From Flocculibacter collagenilyticus (GTDB taxonomy: Bacteria > Pseudomonadota > Gammaproteobacteria > Enterobacterales > Alteromonadaceae), in assembly GCF_016469335.1 (NCBI RefSeq), contig NZ_CP059888.1, positions 3,733,899 through 3,797,898 of the forward strand: 64,000 nt of DNA, read 5' to 3'. Below the pieces are notes generated by a model. That model saw only the letters and a list, made by a program, of their open reading frames with translations, searched no databases and was not told the DNA's origin. The position numbers and the translations under genes are program-made. Positions 18,813 through 27,136 of this stretch are shown piece by piece (within the stretch, counting starts at the first letter, position 1; each line of letters starts with the position of its first letter).

Positions 18813-21278
18813 CTAATTAGTTTGACTAGGCACTAAGGTCAATGTTGATTGATCCTCAGCAGGCAAGTGAATTGAGAGTAAATCACCACGATGAAATTTT
18901 GGGATCATGTCGTCATAATTGTCACTTAAAAAGTGACCCGACTGACCCGCTGAATTAATGTAATTAAGATCAAACGTTGTGTTATCAAGATCAATCACAA
19001 AGCGAAATCCTGCACCAAACGTTTTTAAGTAACCATCTGTTTTATCAAAACGAGAACTGGCTGCATTAATCGTATTGGGTGAACCAGCGGCCGCATGTGT
19101 GCGTTCAAAAAACATATTAAGGATTTTAATTTCACTAAATGGATTATGACGATAATAAGCACTTTGTAAGTCTCCCCACTGCCAGTCGTCAACGTCTGCG
19201 CCAAAGAATTTATCCAGCTCATCAATTGCCATATTCAAGCTGCTTAGCAATAATTTATCACACGACGCTGATTGCGTATTATCAGTGTTACACCATACCT
19301 CTGGCTTAGAAAGCACTCGAGGCATATCATCAATCTCTAACTGGCCAGAAATTGCATACAAGCGACCACGCTTTCTTGCATCACCCCATTTGTCAGACAA
19401 GTTGCTTGCTATGATTTGCGCACGTAGATGCTTCATCCACACATGAAAGACCGAGGCACCCACACTATCCAGTGACATCTCACCCTGCCATTTCTGTAAC
19501 GAACTCAACGCCGCTTGCTGTTGTGCGGTTTCGGCTTGCAATGCCGTTAAATAGGGTAGAAGTGCCGATACCGACGAGTCAACCGCATCGGTTTGCATGG
19601 CTTGCATATAAGCAGAGTCAATCTGTTCACCCGCATCAATCTTTTGTGTTAGTAAGGTATTAATACGATTGGCACGTGCCGGTGACGCCCAATCATTAGA
19701 AATAAATAGCGATTCATCCGTTACGACTTCATTGTTTGCCTGATATAAATATCCTGATGCAGGATTATAGATTTTAGGCATTTGTGCATAAGGCACTTCA
19801 CCTTGCCAGCGATACTGACTTTGCCATGCGGGCAAAATGGCCATACCTTCACCAATGCCACGTTGCGGTAACCGTCCCGCGGCTAAATAACCAATATTAC
19901 CGGCTTTATCGCTGTATAAAAAATTAAGGGCGGGTGCTACATGCTGGCTCATCGCTTGTTGAAAGCTGGTCCAGTCTGTTGCGTAATTCGCATCTAGTAA
20001 TGCCTGATAAGTCGTGTCTTGTTCAGTCAATCCTACCCAGCTTAACGAAATAGGTTGCTCGAATACCGCTAAAATATCACTAACAATCGGTCCCGTTTTT
20101 GTTGTTCTTACATTATGGGTAACCGGTTCTAGCGCTGGTCGTAATGAGGCTGGATATTCAGCTCTCACTTTGATGACTTCTTGGCGAGTTTCAAACGGCA
20201 GCCATTGTTCATCCAATTTATACTGATTCGGATTCATTGGATTAACTTGCTCAAAGTATAAATCTTGCACGTCGGCCATCATATTCGTGCCACCCCATGC
20301 GATATGCTGGTTATGACCAAAAATTACTAATGGCAAACCAATTAAGCTCATCCCTGACGCATGTAATTTATCGCCCTGCACATTGACAGCGTACCAAAGT
20401 GAAGGGATTTGAATCCCTAAATGTGGGTCATTCGCTAAAATAGGCTGATTATTTTTAGTATGTTTACCCGCAACAACCCATGCATTACTGCCTACGTACT
20501 TTCCACCTACTTGGAACAGGTCTTTTAAGTCATTGTGAATATTCAATACTGACTCTAAAGCGTTCAGTGTATCTGAGTTATTACTGTCTGAGTTTTTTTC
20601 GACTTCACTGTATGCGTCGCTGGCACGGTAGTCCGGAAATAATTCTGCCACTTGCTGATCAGTTAAAGCTTGCTTAGAAAGGAAGTACTCCACCTCGGTG
20701 GTCACATTTTTCGCTAAGTTTAAGGCAAAGAACTTATTCCACACTAAAGAATCTATTGCAGTCCATGCTCTGGGTTGTATCTCTAAAAACTCAAATTCTG
20801 GAGGCAGTGTTTTGGTTTGTTTTAACCAAGCGTTAATACCGTCACTGTATGCTTGTAACGAAGCTTGCGCATGCGGAGCAAGACTATGCCATGATTTTTC
20901 CGCGACATATTTCAACCCTAACGTACGCATCCAGCGATCTTGGTCTAGCATTTTATAACCAAATAATTCGCTTAGTTCACCGTAAGCAAGGCGACGCTGA
21001 AATTCAAGCTGCCATAATCTATCTTGGGCATGTACATATCCCATTGCAAAAAACGCATCGTTATCTGTTTTCGCTTGAATGGAGGGAACACCATATTCAT
21101 CACGCTGAATCTTAACGTTAGCGTTAATCCCAGTAACGGGAAAGGTGCCATGTTGTGTGGGTAAGCTGGACTTTAAATAGCTAAACAACCATAAGCTAGC
21201 GATTACACAGGGTATCAATATAAAAATAATAGCCCTTTTTAATAGACGATTACTTTTACCTTCCTTTACTTCAACCAC
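18813..21278 (-). CDS. Penicillin-acylase-family Ntn hydrolase, inner-membrane anchored and periplasmic
   Basis: 821 aa, typical of precursors that cut themselves into alpha and beta chains. An uncleaved membrane anchor spans about 15-35 after a Lys/Arg-rich N terminus, placing the enzyme in the periplasm. The alpha part contains the family block DEYGVPSIQAKTDNDAFFAMGY near 60. The predicted autoproteolysis site is VG|SNAWVV, making Ser264 the catalytic nucleophile, followed by NDPHLG. Family members remove acyl chains from amides: penicillin, quorum-sensing lactones, and in PvdQ the fatty acid of a pyoverdine precursor. It is the first gene of the operon, 12 bp before the exporter, so its likely substrate is an N-acylated form of the nonribosomal peptide. 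A role in self-protection or lactone degradation cannot be excluded. Confidence 0.88.
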   Translation of the reverse strand: MVEVKEGKSNRLLKRAIIFILIPCVIASLWLFSYLKSSLPTQHGTFPVTGINANVKIQRDEYGVPSIQAKTDNDAFFAMGYVHAQDRLWQLEFQRRLAYGELSELFGYKMLDQDRWMRTLGLKYVAEKSWHSLAPHAQASLQAYSDGINAWLKQTKTLPPEFEFLEIQPRAWTAIDSLVWNKFFALNLAKNVTTEVEYFLSKQALTDQQVAELFPDYRASDAYSEVEKNSDSNNSDTLNALESVLNIHNDLKDLFQVGGKYVGSNAWVVAGKHTKNNQPILANDPHLGIQIPSLWYAVNVQGDKLHASGMSLIGLPLVIFGHNQHIAWGGTNMMADVQDLYFEQVNPMNPNQYKLDEQWLPFETRQEVIKVRAEYPASLRPALEPVTHNVRTTKTGPIVSDILAVFEQPISLSWVGLTEQDTTYQALLDANYATDWTSFQQAMSQHVAPALNFLYSDKAGNIGYLAAGRLPQRGIGEGMAILPAWQSQYRWQGEVPYAQMPKIYNPASGYLYQANNEVVTDESLFISNDWASPARANRINTLLTQKIDAGEQIDSAYMQAMQTDAVDSSVSALLPYLTALQAETAQQQAALSSLQKWQGEMSLDSVGASVFHVWMKHLRAQIIASNLSDKWGDARKRGRLYAISGQLEIDDMPRVLSKPEVWCNTDNTQSASCDKLLLSSLNMAIDELDKFFGADVDDWQWGDLQSAYYRHNPFSEIKILNMFFERTHAAAGSPNTINAASSRFDKTDGYLKTFGAGFRFVIDLDNTTFDLNYINSAGQSGHFLSDNYDDMIPKFHRGDLLSIHLPAEDQSTLTLVPSQTN

Positions 21279-21852
21279 TTTTTACAATCCTCCTGTAGGG
21301 CCAAAACTGGCGACATAACTTATGCTGTTTACACAGCAAGTGCTAATTGGATAATGCTTTTTACGGATATCGTTATACTTCTTATCCAATTAATGACAAA
21401 TTTGTTACTGGTTTTCTGAAGATCGAATTCTCACAACACACAAAGCAGCTTATCAAAGGCATACGGTTACCATGTGGTATTTTCTATGCAAGTTGTGTCG
21501 ATACACAATTTATTATTCTTTTTATTCTCGTAATTTCTGCACTTTTACTGCGAAGAGTAGGCGTGCTTTCTTGTTTGTTTTGTCGCTAGGGGTTGCAATG
21601 CATATTACGACTTATTTTGTATAAAAAATAAAAAAAGCGAATGACACGACAACATAACGTCAAGTAAGTGATGCCATATATTAATCATCATTAATCATGT
21701 TCGGCAAGTGTTAAATGCTTAAACTCATTAATAATTTTGTTTAGCCATCTAAACGCAAAAACGCCATACCAAGGTAATGTTACACTTGATATAGCGTACT
21801 GAAAAAATATCTACTCTATCTTGATAGCCAAGATAGAGTAGTTGAAACCACA
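21279..21852. other. Intergenic region upstream of the NRPS operon
   Basis: 574 bp without a convincing gene. It must hold the promoter of the minus-strand acylase/exporter/NRPS operon at its left side and the terminator of the ankyrin gene at its right side. An 80-codon plus-strand reading frame (21347-21589) lacks a good ribosome site and family resemblance, and I do not call it. I saw no clear Fur box. A near-direct repeat ATTAATCATCATTAATCAT lies around 21680. Confidence 0.5.
21811..21841 (-). terminator. Intrinsic terminator of the ankyrin gene
   Basis: A perfect 13-bp stem (CTACTCTATCTTG with CAAGATAGAGTAG) closes a 5-nt loop. Read on the minus strand it follows the ankyrin stop by 11 bp and is followed by ATATTTTTT, a usable T-tract. 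Confidence 0.8.
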
Positions 21853-22542
21853 TTAGTTAGCACCATGCTGCTCAAGGTAGCCGCGTATTGAAGACGTAGC
21901 AGACTGATTAAGCGGCGAACGAATTTTTCCATTTTCAACCGTTACGGCTAAGTTCACATCAGCGCCATTATTCACTAGCAGCTCGACCATATCTTGATGA
22001 CCAAAACGACTCGCATTAATTAAAGGCGTTTCGTCACCCACTACTATCGCATTCACATCAGCACCATGGTCTATCAAGGTTTTCGCGATTGCCGTCATAT
22101 TATGCTGCGCCGCCACTATCAATGGATTGCCATCACCTTCAGATGTTGCATCAGGAAGCGCACCTAATTCCAGCAGCTTTGCTACATGCTCATGGTTACC
22201 CTGTTTCGTTGCCAGCATCAATGGCGTACCATCACCAATTAATGGCGTATTAATATCTAAGCCAGCATTCATTAAATATTCGATCACCTGAAAATTTCCT
22301 GCTTTAAGTGCCGATACCATTAACTCTGCATTCGCTTGATTCGGCTTACCCGCCAGTGCTTGATCAACCGCAAACTGTTTCGTCTTAGCTTCATTTTGTT
22401 GTTGCGCCATTGCATTTTTTATCACTTTTGGTTCAACTTTATCGTTATGATCATGCGCAATTGCGGTTGCAGATGTTAACGATGCAGTCATTGCCAATAC
22501 CAATGCACTGAATACTGATTTTTTAGTTGTTACGTTTTTCAT
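21853..22542 (-). CDS. Exported ankyrin-repeat protein
   Basis: About 229 aa from the chosen start at 22542, where AAGGTG sits 7 nt upstream; two further in-frame ATGs up to 22569 lack this. Residues 1-30 form a Sec signal peptide (MKNVTTKKSVFSALVLAMTA...ATAIA, cleavage probably before HDHND). The rest is built of about four ankyrin repeats, e.g. DGTPLMLATKQGNHEHVAKL, GNPLIVAAQHNMTAIAKTL and ETPLINASRFGHQDMVELL, ending in a capping helix. Ankyrin repeats mediate protein binding; in the periplasm the partner is unknown. It stands alone with its own terminator and no visible functional link to the NRPS operon. Confidence 0.88.
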   Translation of the reverse strand: MKNVTTKKSVFSALVLAMTASLTSATAIAHDHNDKVEPKVIKNAMAQQQNEAKTKQFAVDQALAGKPNQANAELMVSALKAGNFQVIEYLMNAGLDINTPLIGDGTPLMLATKQGNHEHVAKLLELGALPDATSEGDGNPLIVAAQHNMTAIAKTLIDHGADVNAIVVGDETPLINASRFGHQDMVELLVNNGADVNLAVTVENGKIRSPLNQSATSSIRGYLEQHGAN

Positions 22543-22714
22543 ATGTTTCACCTTCATCTTGTTATTCATTTTATTATGTTTAGTTATCAGCCCCTTGCTT
22601 CAAACTACGGTGTAACTATAACCAACAATGACTACTCAACACTTGGCTTTATGATAAGTGGTAGATTTACTATTTAAGCGGTTATTCCAACACTCCTTTT
22701 TGTATAAACCGTGC

Positions 22715-23425
22715 TTATAAACTTATCATTTGCTTTAATTTAGTGGCCTGACGCCTTGATACTTCTATTTTCCGACCGTTTGATAGGCTTAATAAAAAGC
22801 TGCCGGTGTTCCATGGTTCTATCTCAGTGACATAGTCTAAATTAATTAGCTGCTGTCTGTTGGCTCGTAGAAAACGAGCGGCACTAAGACGTTCTTCCAC
22901 TTTATTCAGGGAACGATAAACCATCGGCGAATGATTATCGAAATAAACACGGCTGTAATTGCCTACAGCTTCAATATATTGAATATCAGCCACTTTTACT
23001 AACCAGCACTGCTCACCATCTTTTATAAAAATACGGTTATCTGGTGCAAATGCTGGGGTGGTGTCAGTAACGTCTATTTTTTGAGTAAACTTTTGCATCG
23101 CTGCAGCTAGGCGTTCTTTATTCACGGGTTTTAGCAAATAATCTACCGTATTAAAATTAAATGCCGCTAAAGCATGCTGCTCAAACGCCGTGGTAAAAAT
23201 TAATGCTGGCACATGCGTGAGTTGTTCTAATACATCAAATGCATTACCACCAATAATATCTATATCCATAAATACTAAGTCAGGTTGACCTTGCTCAATG
23301 GCCATCACAGCACTTTCAACGCTGTCGGCTTCATCTATCACCTCAACCTCAGTGTATTGCTTTAACATGGTCGACAGCTCTAGTCGCGCCAATTCTGAAT
23401 CTTCAATAATAACCGCTTTAACCAT
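22715..23425 (-). CDS. LytTR-family response regulator
   Basis: 236 aa. The receiver domain (1-120) has the acidic pair at E8/D9, the phospho-acceptor Asp54 in LVFMDIDI and a conserved Lys in LLKPVNK near 119. A LytTR DNA-binding domain fills about 135-235 (YIEAVGNYSRVYF, RANRQQLINLDYV, IEVSRRQA). It is 15 bp downstream of the LytS-type sensor kinase, an obvious cognate pair. LytTR regulators bind short direct repeats upstream of target promoters. The targets are unknown; the neighbouring NRPS accessory genes are candidates only by position. Confidence 0.92.
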   Translation of the reverse strand: MVKAVIIEDSELARLELSTMLKQYTEVEVIDEADSVESAVMAIEQGQPDLVFMDIDIIGGNAFDVLEQLTHVPALIFTTAFEQHALAAFNFNTVDYLLKPVNKERLAAAMQKFTQKIDVTDTTPAFAPDNRIFIKDGEQCWLVKVADIQYIEAVGNYSRVYFDNHSPMVYRSLNKVEERLSAARFLRANRQQLINLDYVTEIEPWNTGSFLLSLSNGRKIEVSRRQATKLKQMISL

Positions 23426-23440
23426 TACTTGTTCTCCCTA

Positions 23441-24538
23441 CTACACTGCTTGGGCTAAATTATTGTGGTAAAAATCTATCCGGCTAACTACTTCATCTCC
23501 TTGCTGATAGATCTTAAACTGACACCCTTCACCAAATTGGTATTGTAACCGTTGTTGAAGATTGGTTAGCCCAATACCACTACTGCTTTTGTCTATATTC
23601 AAGGTGCCTTTATTACGTGTGGCAATGTACCAGCCATTTTTAGCATAGCCTACATACACCGCTAACTTTCCGGCTTCATTAGTAGGGATGACCCCGTGTT
23701 TAATCGCATTTTCTACCAACAAGTGCAATGACAAACGCGGCACAGTTTGAGTTAATAATTCATCGTCAATTTGCTCATGGTATTCAAGTCGCTTACCAAA
23801 TTGCAGCAACATTAAATCCATATAATCGCGTACAAATTGCAACTCATCTTTTAGTGTAATACTGGCATTGCCTTCATAATTAATTTGCGCACGCATAATA
23901 TCGGCAAACTTACTTAATGAATCTCGTGCTCGTTCTCCATCCACTAAAATTAATGCTCTGATATTATTAATTGTATTAAACATAAAATGCGGATTTAGCT
24001 GATTCTCTAAGTTTTTTATTTGACTCTCGCGAAGTGCTAACGTCATGTCTTGCCTCTCACGGATCGCAGCCTGCAAATGGCGCTGCTTGGTGATCAACAA
24101 ATATAAAATACTCCAAATAAGATATGACAAAAACATGAAAGGCGCATTAGACCATGCCGGTTGGAGATTGCCGACTGATGCCAGTCGCTCACTGAATAAG
24201 CTTAACCCAAGTAATGATTGATTAAGTAACAAATCGGCACCCAGTGCAATTGCCAAGCTCGCTAAAGGCACCACAATAATGTGCGGATAACGGTTCACTC
24301 GCAGTGCCGTATCTTTTTTATAAATGAGTCTTAAAAATAGTGAGCCGAATATTGCAAAGGTAGTTGCTAGTGATGCAAATACTATATTTTCTTCCGCTAA
24401 CAGCGGTACATTACCGATTAACGCAAATTGAAATAAAAAAAATGGGATCCACCCCAGTAACTGTAACAACCAGAACTTGATATCGGCACAAAACAGCGTG
24501 CGACTAAATGACGGTAATTGGCTTAAAAAGTTATTCAA
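23441..24538 (-). CDS. LytS/YehU-type sensor histidine kinase
   Basis: 365 aa. Four hydrophobic segments lie near residues 22-42, 50-70, 85-104 and 130-148, followed by a short coiled linker. The His_kinase domain has the phospho-acceptor His184 in NQLNPHFMFNTINN, and a HATPase domain has LLVENAIKHGV and GIGLTNLQQRL. There is no extracytoplasmic sensor domain, so the signal is probably sensed in or at the membrane. It phosphorylates the LytTR regulator encoded immediately downstream. It is transcribed divergently from the type II thioesterase gene across 124 bp, a shared control region. Confidence 0.92.
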   Translation of the reverse strand: MNNFLSQLPSFSRTLFCADIKFWLLQLLGWIPFFLFQFALIGNVPLLAEENIVFASLATTFAIFGSLFLRLIYKKDTALRVNRYPHIIVVPLASLAIALGADLLLNQSLLGLSLFSERLASVGNLQPAWSNAPFMFLSYLIWSILYLLITKQRHLQAAIRERQDMTLALRESQIKNLENQLNPHFMFNTINNIRALILVDGERARDSLSKFADIMRAQINYEGNASITLKDELQFVRDYMDLMLLQFGKRLEYHEQIDDELLTQTVPRLSLHLLVENAIKHGVIPTNEAGKLAVYVGYAKNGWYIATRNKGTLNIDKSSSGIGLTNLQQRLQYQFGEGCQFKIYQQGDEVVSRIDFYHNNLAQAV

Positions 24539-24662
24539 TGTAAATACTTGCTTTGTAATTAATAATCGCTATTCTGGTTCATTCTAAGGTGAAGACCTAA
24601 GCAGGTAAAGCAATTAATGCTGTTAGCCCTCCGTGAAGTGTAATTAAGCAATAGGCAGTAAA

Positions 24663-25418
24663 ATGATAGAAAACAAACTATTTATTATTCCTCATCCTAA
24701 GCCAAATCCAGCCCTGCGATTGTTTTGTTTTCCATATGCTGGCGGCAATGCGTCCACCTATCTTAACTGGTCACACCAATTACCGGATGAAATAGAGCTC
24801 ATTGCAGTACAGCCCCCAGGCCGGGCAACAAGAATCATTGAACAAGCGCACAACACCATGGACCATTTAGTTAGCGAAATTTTATTACATGCTAACGAAA
24901 TAACAGCCACTCCCTATGCGTTTTTTGGCCATAGTTTAGGTAGCCGAGTTGCCTACGAGCTAGCCTCTCGACTAGAGCAAATGAACTTACCCACACCACA
25001 CTTTATCATTGCTTCAGGCAGTAAAGCACCGCACTTACCCTTTACCGAGACATATAGCTATAACCTGCCTGACCTGCAATTTAAAGAAAAGCTAAAAAGC
25101 TTAAATGGTACGCCTAAAGAAGTATTAGAAAATGATGAGTTGATGAATTTTGTTTTACCATTGCTGCGTGCAGACTTCGCCATCGCAGAGTGCTATCAGG
25201 CTACTCCGAAAAAGCTCTCTTGCCCCATTCACGTAATAAGCGGCACTGAAGATGTGAAAATAACCAAAGATCAACTCACCGCTTGGCAGACGTTAACCCA
25301 CAATGAGGTAAATATAAACTATCTGAGTGGAGACCATTTCTTTGTTGAAAAAAATAAAACGGCTGTCATTAGCCACCTCAATCAAATATTAATGAATATG
25401 ACTAATGAAATAGCATAG
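24663..25418 (+). CDS. Type II thioesterase for NRPS proofreading
   Basis: 251 aa, a usual size. It has the alpha/beta-hydrolase fold of GrsT/SrfAD enzymes: LFCFPYAGGNASTY near 20, VQPPGRATR near 49, the nucleophile elbow GHSLGS with Ser91, the acid region ISGTEDVKIT near 200 and catalytic His in SGDHFFV near 224. Such enzymes hydrolyse stalled or wrongly loaded acyl groups from carrier proteins. It lies about 3.4 kb beyond the start of the NRPS operon, on the opposite strand, and probably serves it in trans. A bidirectional terminator follows. Confidence 0.9.
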   Translation: MIENKLFIIPHPKPNPALRLFCFPYAGGNASTYLNWSHQLPDEIELIAVQPPGRATRIIEQAHNTMDHLVSEILLHANEITATPYAFFGHSLGSRVAYELASRLEQMNLPTPHFIIASGSKAPHLPFTETYSYNLPDLQFKEKLKSLNGTPKEVLENDELMNFVLPLLRADFAIAECYQATPKKLSCPIHVISGTEDVKITKDQLTAWQTLTHNEVNINYLSGDHFFVEKNKTAVISHLNQILMNMTNEIA

Positions 25419-25437
25419 CAATATGACAGCAGGATGA

Positions 25438-25463
25438 AAAAGATCTCACGCGTGAGATCTTTT
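25438..25463. terminator. Bidirectional terminator between convergent genes
   Basis: A perfect 26-bp palindrome, AAAAGATCTCACG and its reverse complement, sits between the thioesterase (+) and the ParB-like gene (-). The central bases would form a small loop. Both ends give A/T-tracts, so it can stop transcription in both directions. Confidence 0.8.
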
Positions 25464-25465
25464 AA

Positions 25466-26557
25466 TTACTCGTCATTATTTTTATTTAAATATTCAACCA
25501 CACTAGTTAAAGCCTTATTTACCGCGTTTTTGTCTTGCCAATCTAACGCGTCCCACTCAACTCCAGTATCTAACTCCATCACATTGCTACTAAGCAGTGT
25601 TTTTAGGCTGTTAGCAGAACTCACTGGTTTAAAGCGGTATCCTGACACACTACTCGGCTTCGGTTTATCCGCTGCTTCGCCATTAAGTAACTTGGCAAGA
25701 CGTCCGTTAATTTGCTTCTTATCAGCCACGTTAAGCAGTGTTTTATCTGTTTCGGCTTTAAACTCCGACTCAACAGCAAGTACCATTTTCTTCATCTTCA
25801 CAAATGGTAATACATTCCCGTTTTCGTAAGCTTCAATAACCACTGGATAACGCGTTAGCACGTTATAGTTATCGTAAGCTCCCATAGAAATACCCAATGT
25901 ACTTGCTGTTTCTTTTACGGTTAATCCTTTTCCGCCCATGCGCTTACGCGTTGTACTCCATAATTCAATTTCTAGAATGGCATCTTGAAATGCACGTAAT
26001 TTACCGTATTGAGGTAAATCCTCTCGGCTTGCGTTCTCTTGAAACTGTTTGGTTTTTTGTAGCAGCGGCTTGTCGTCATACACTTTAAAGTGCGCGGCAC
26101 CATCAGCACCGTGTGCATAGATCATGGCAAAGAAACGACGATGCCCCGTTAAGATTTGATAGTTGCCATCTGCAATCGGAAATAAAGTCGGCACTTGAAT
26201 AATTTCAGAAACAGCAACGTTATCTGCTAGCTCAATAATCGACTCTATCGACTCATTCGCTTTTTTCCAATCTAATGAGCCATACTCGCAACAGTTCACG
26301 GCGCAACCCTTACCAATTAAGACCTTATTATTAGCATCATAAATTTCAATGAGTTGTTTCTTCGTCAATTGCCTTGTAGCGACTTGATAAGCATGGCGAT
26401 CAGACATAATGATTGCAGGCAAAAAGCGAGGGTTGGTTTTATCCGGAAAAACGCGATTTAGGAAAATGGATTTATAATCATACGGCTGATCAATAAAAAG
26501 CGTATCAGAGCCTTCATTTCTTAGTGCTGATGCCATTTCTTGTTCAAGCGAAACCAT
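25466..26557 (-). CDS. Orphan ParB-like protein, copy 1
   Basis: 363 aa. The middle part resembles the ParB/Spo0J N-terminal nucleotidase-like fold: ILTGHRRFFAMIYA (a GxRR-type motif) near 140 and QFQENASREDLPQYGKL near 170, the ParB box. An HTH follows (LTVKETASTLGISMGAYDNYNVL near 215). The first 90 residues and last 100 are not recognised. No ParA gene is adjacent and no parS-like site was found, so this is probably not a chromosome partition pair but a DNA-binding or CTP-switch protein of unknown role. A paralog with the same architecture is encoded at 30867-31952; the two flank a 4.3-kb interval. Confidence 0.8.
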   Translation of the reverse strand: MVSLEQEMASALRNEGSDTLFIDQPYDYKSIFLNRVFPDKTNPRFLPAIIMSDRHAYQVATRQLTKKQLIEIYDANNKVLIGKGCAVNCCEYGSLDWKKANESIESIIELADNVAVSEIIQVPTLFPIADGNYQILTGHRRFFAMIYAHGADGAAHFKVYDDKPLLQKTKQFQENASREDLPQYGKLRAFQDAILEIELWSTTRKRMGGKGLTVKETASTLGISMGAYDNYNVLTRYPVVIEAYENGNVLPFVKMKKMVLAVESEFKAETDKTLLNVADKKQINGRLAKLLNGEAADKPKPSSVSGYRFKPVSSANSLKTLLSSNVMELDTGVEWDALDWQDKNAVNKALTSVVEYLNKNNDE

Positions 26558-26719
26558 ATTTTAATAAACCCCAAGCCAGTTAGTAACAAATGAATCTTTA
26601 AAGGGGGCATATTGTACCACTTTAAGGGTTAACTAGGTTAGTTTAAAAAACGAATAAATATAATAGGTTAGCAATTACTTACCAGCAACTTCTTAGTGTT
26701 CCTTATCTCTCTCCAAGCA

Positions 26720-26748
26720 TTTTTATCACATTTATAATGTGATAAAAA
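26720..26748. promoter_or_regulatory. 29-bp palindrome in the divergent region upstream of the ParB-like gene
   Basis: Arms TTTTTATCACATT (26720-26732) and AATGTGATAAAAA (26736-26748) are perfect reverse complements around a 3-nt centre. It lies between the ParB-like gene (-) and a small plus-strand gene. It could be an operator of either gene. The half-sites are arranged the wrong way round for CRP. Confidence 0.45.
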
Positions 26749-26841
26749 CAACAGCACAAAATAGGTTGCGTTGACGTTAATCAGATGATAATTTGAACAG
26801 AATAATAATCTGTAACAAGATTTTGCAGGGAAGTTGTAGTA

Positions 26842-27033
26842 ATGAGTAGTATTGATGTAGAAGCGCTAATTAGCGTTGCTTTTAAAAAAGGTTATGAGCT
26901 TGGCAAGCGTGATGGCAATGAAGGTCTACATATTTGCCCATCTATTGTATTGAAACAGTTCATCAAGTCTGAAGCGTTAATCACCGAAGTAAAAGGTAGT
27001 CTTGAAATTATGCCTTCTAGCCCACCCAATTAA
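26842..27033 (+). CDS. Small hypothetical protein
   Basis: 63 aa (MSSIDVEALISVAFKKGYEL...), mostly charged and probably one amphipathic helix followed by an extended tail; no signal peptide or membrane segment. AGGGA lies 9-13 nt before the ATG. I do not recognise it. Base composition is like its neighbours and no overlapping better candidate exists, so I regard it as probably real. Confidence 0.5.
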   Translation: MSSIDVEALISVAFKKGYELGKRDGNEGLHICPSIVLKQFIKSEALITEVKGSLEIMPSSPPN

Positions 27034-27049
27034 CCACGCTTGTCTGGCT

Positions 27050-27083
27050 GGTGATATCTCCTTACTAATAAAAGGAGCTCACC
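27050..27083. terminator. Possible bidirectional terminator hairpin
   Basis: GGTGA-CTCCTT pairs with AAGGAG-TCACC across an 8-nt loop, with an asymmetric internal bulge. It is placed between convergent genes ending at 27033 and 27137. There is no clear T-tract, so the call is weak. Confidence 0.3.
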
Positions 27084-27136
27084 TAGGCTTGTCTTCGTGT
27101 TCGCATTTCGTGTTCAAATAAAGTAAAGCGGTAAGA

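Noticed and set aside
1-21278. Siderophore biosynthesis operon
   Set aside because: Exporter and acylase resemble PvdE/PvdQ, but there is no TonB receptor, hydroxamate/catechol gene or clear Fur box, and A-domain codes do not suggest iron-binding residues.
21347-21589. 80-codon frame in the region upstream of the NRPS operon
   Set aside because: No ribosome site, no family resemblance, overlaps the presumed promoter area.
25434-25829. 131-codon plus-strand frame after the thioesterase
   Set aside because: It lies wholly antisense to the 3' end of the ParB-like gene and starts within the terminator palindrome; no family resemblance.
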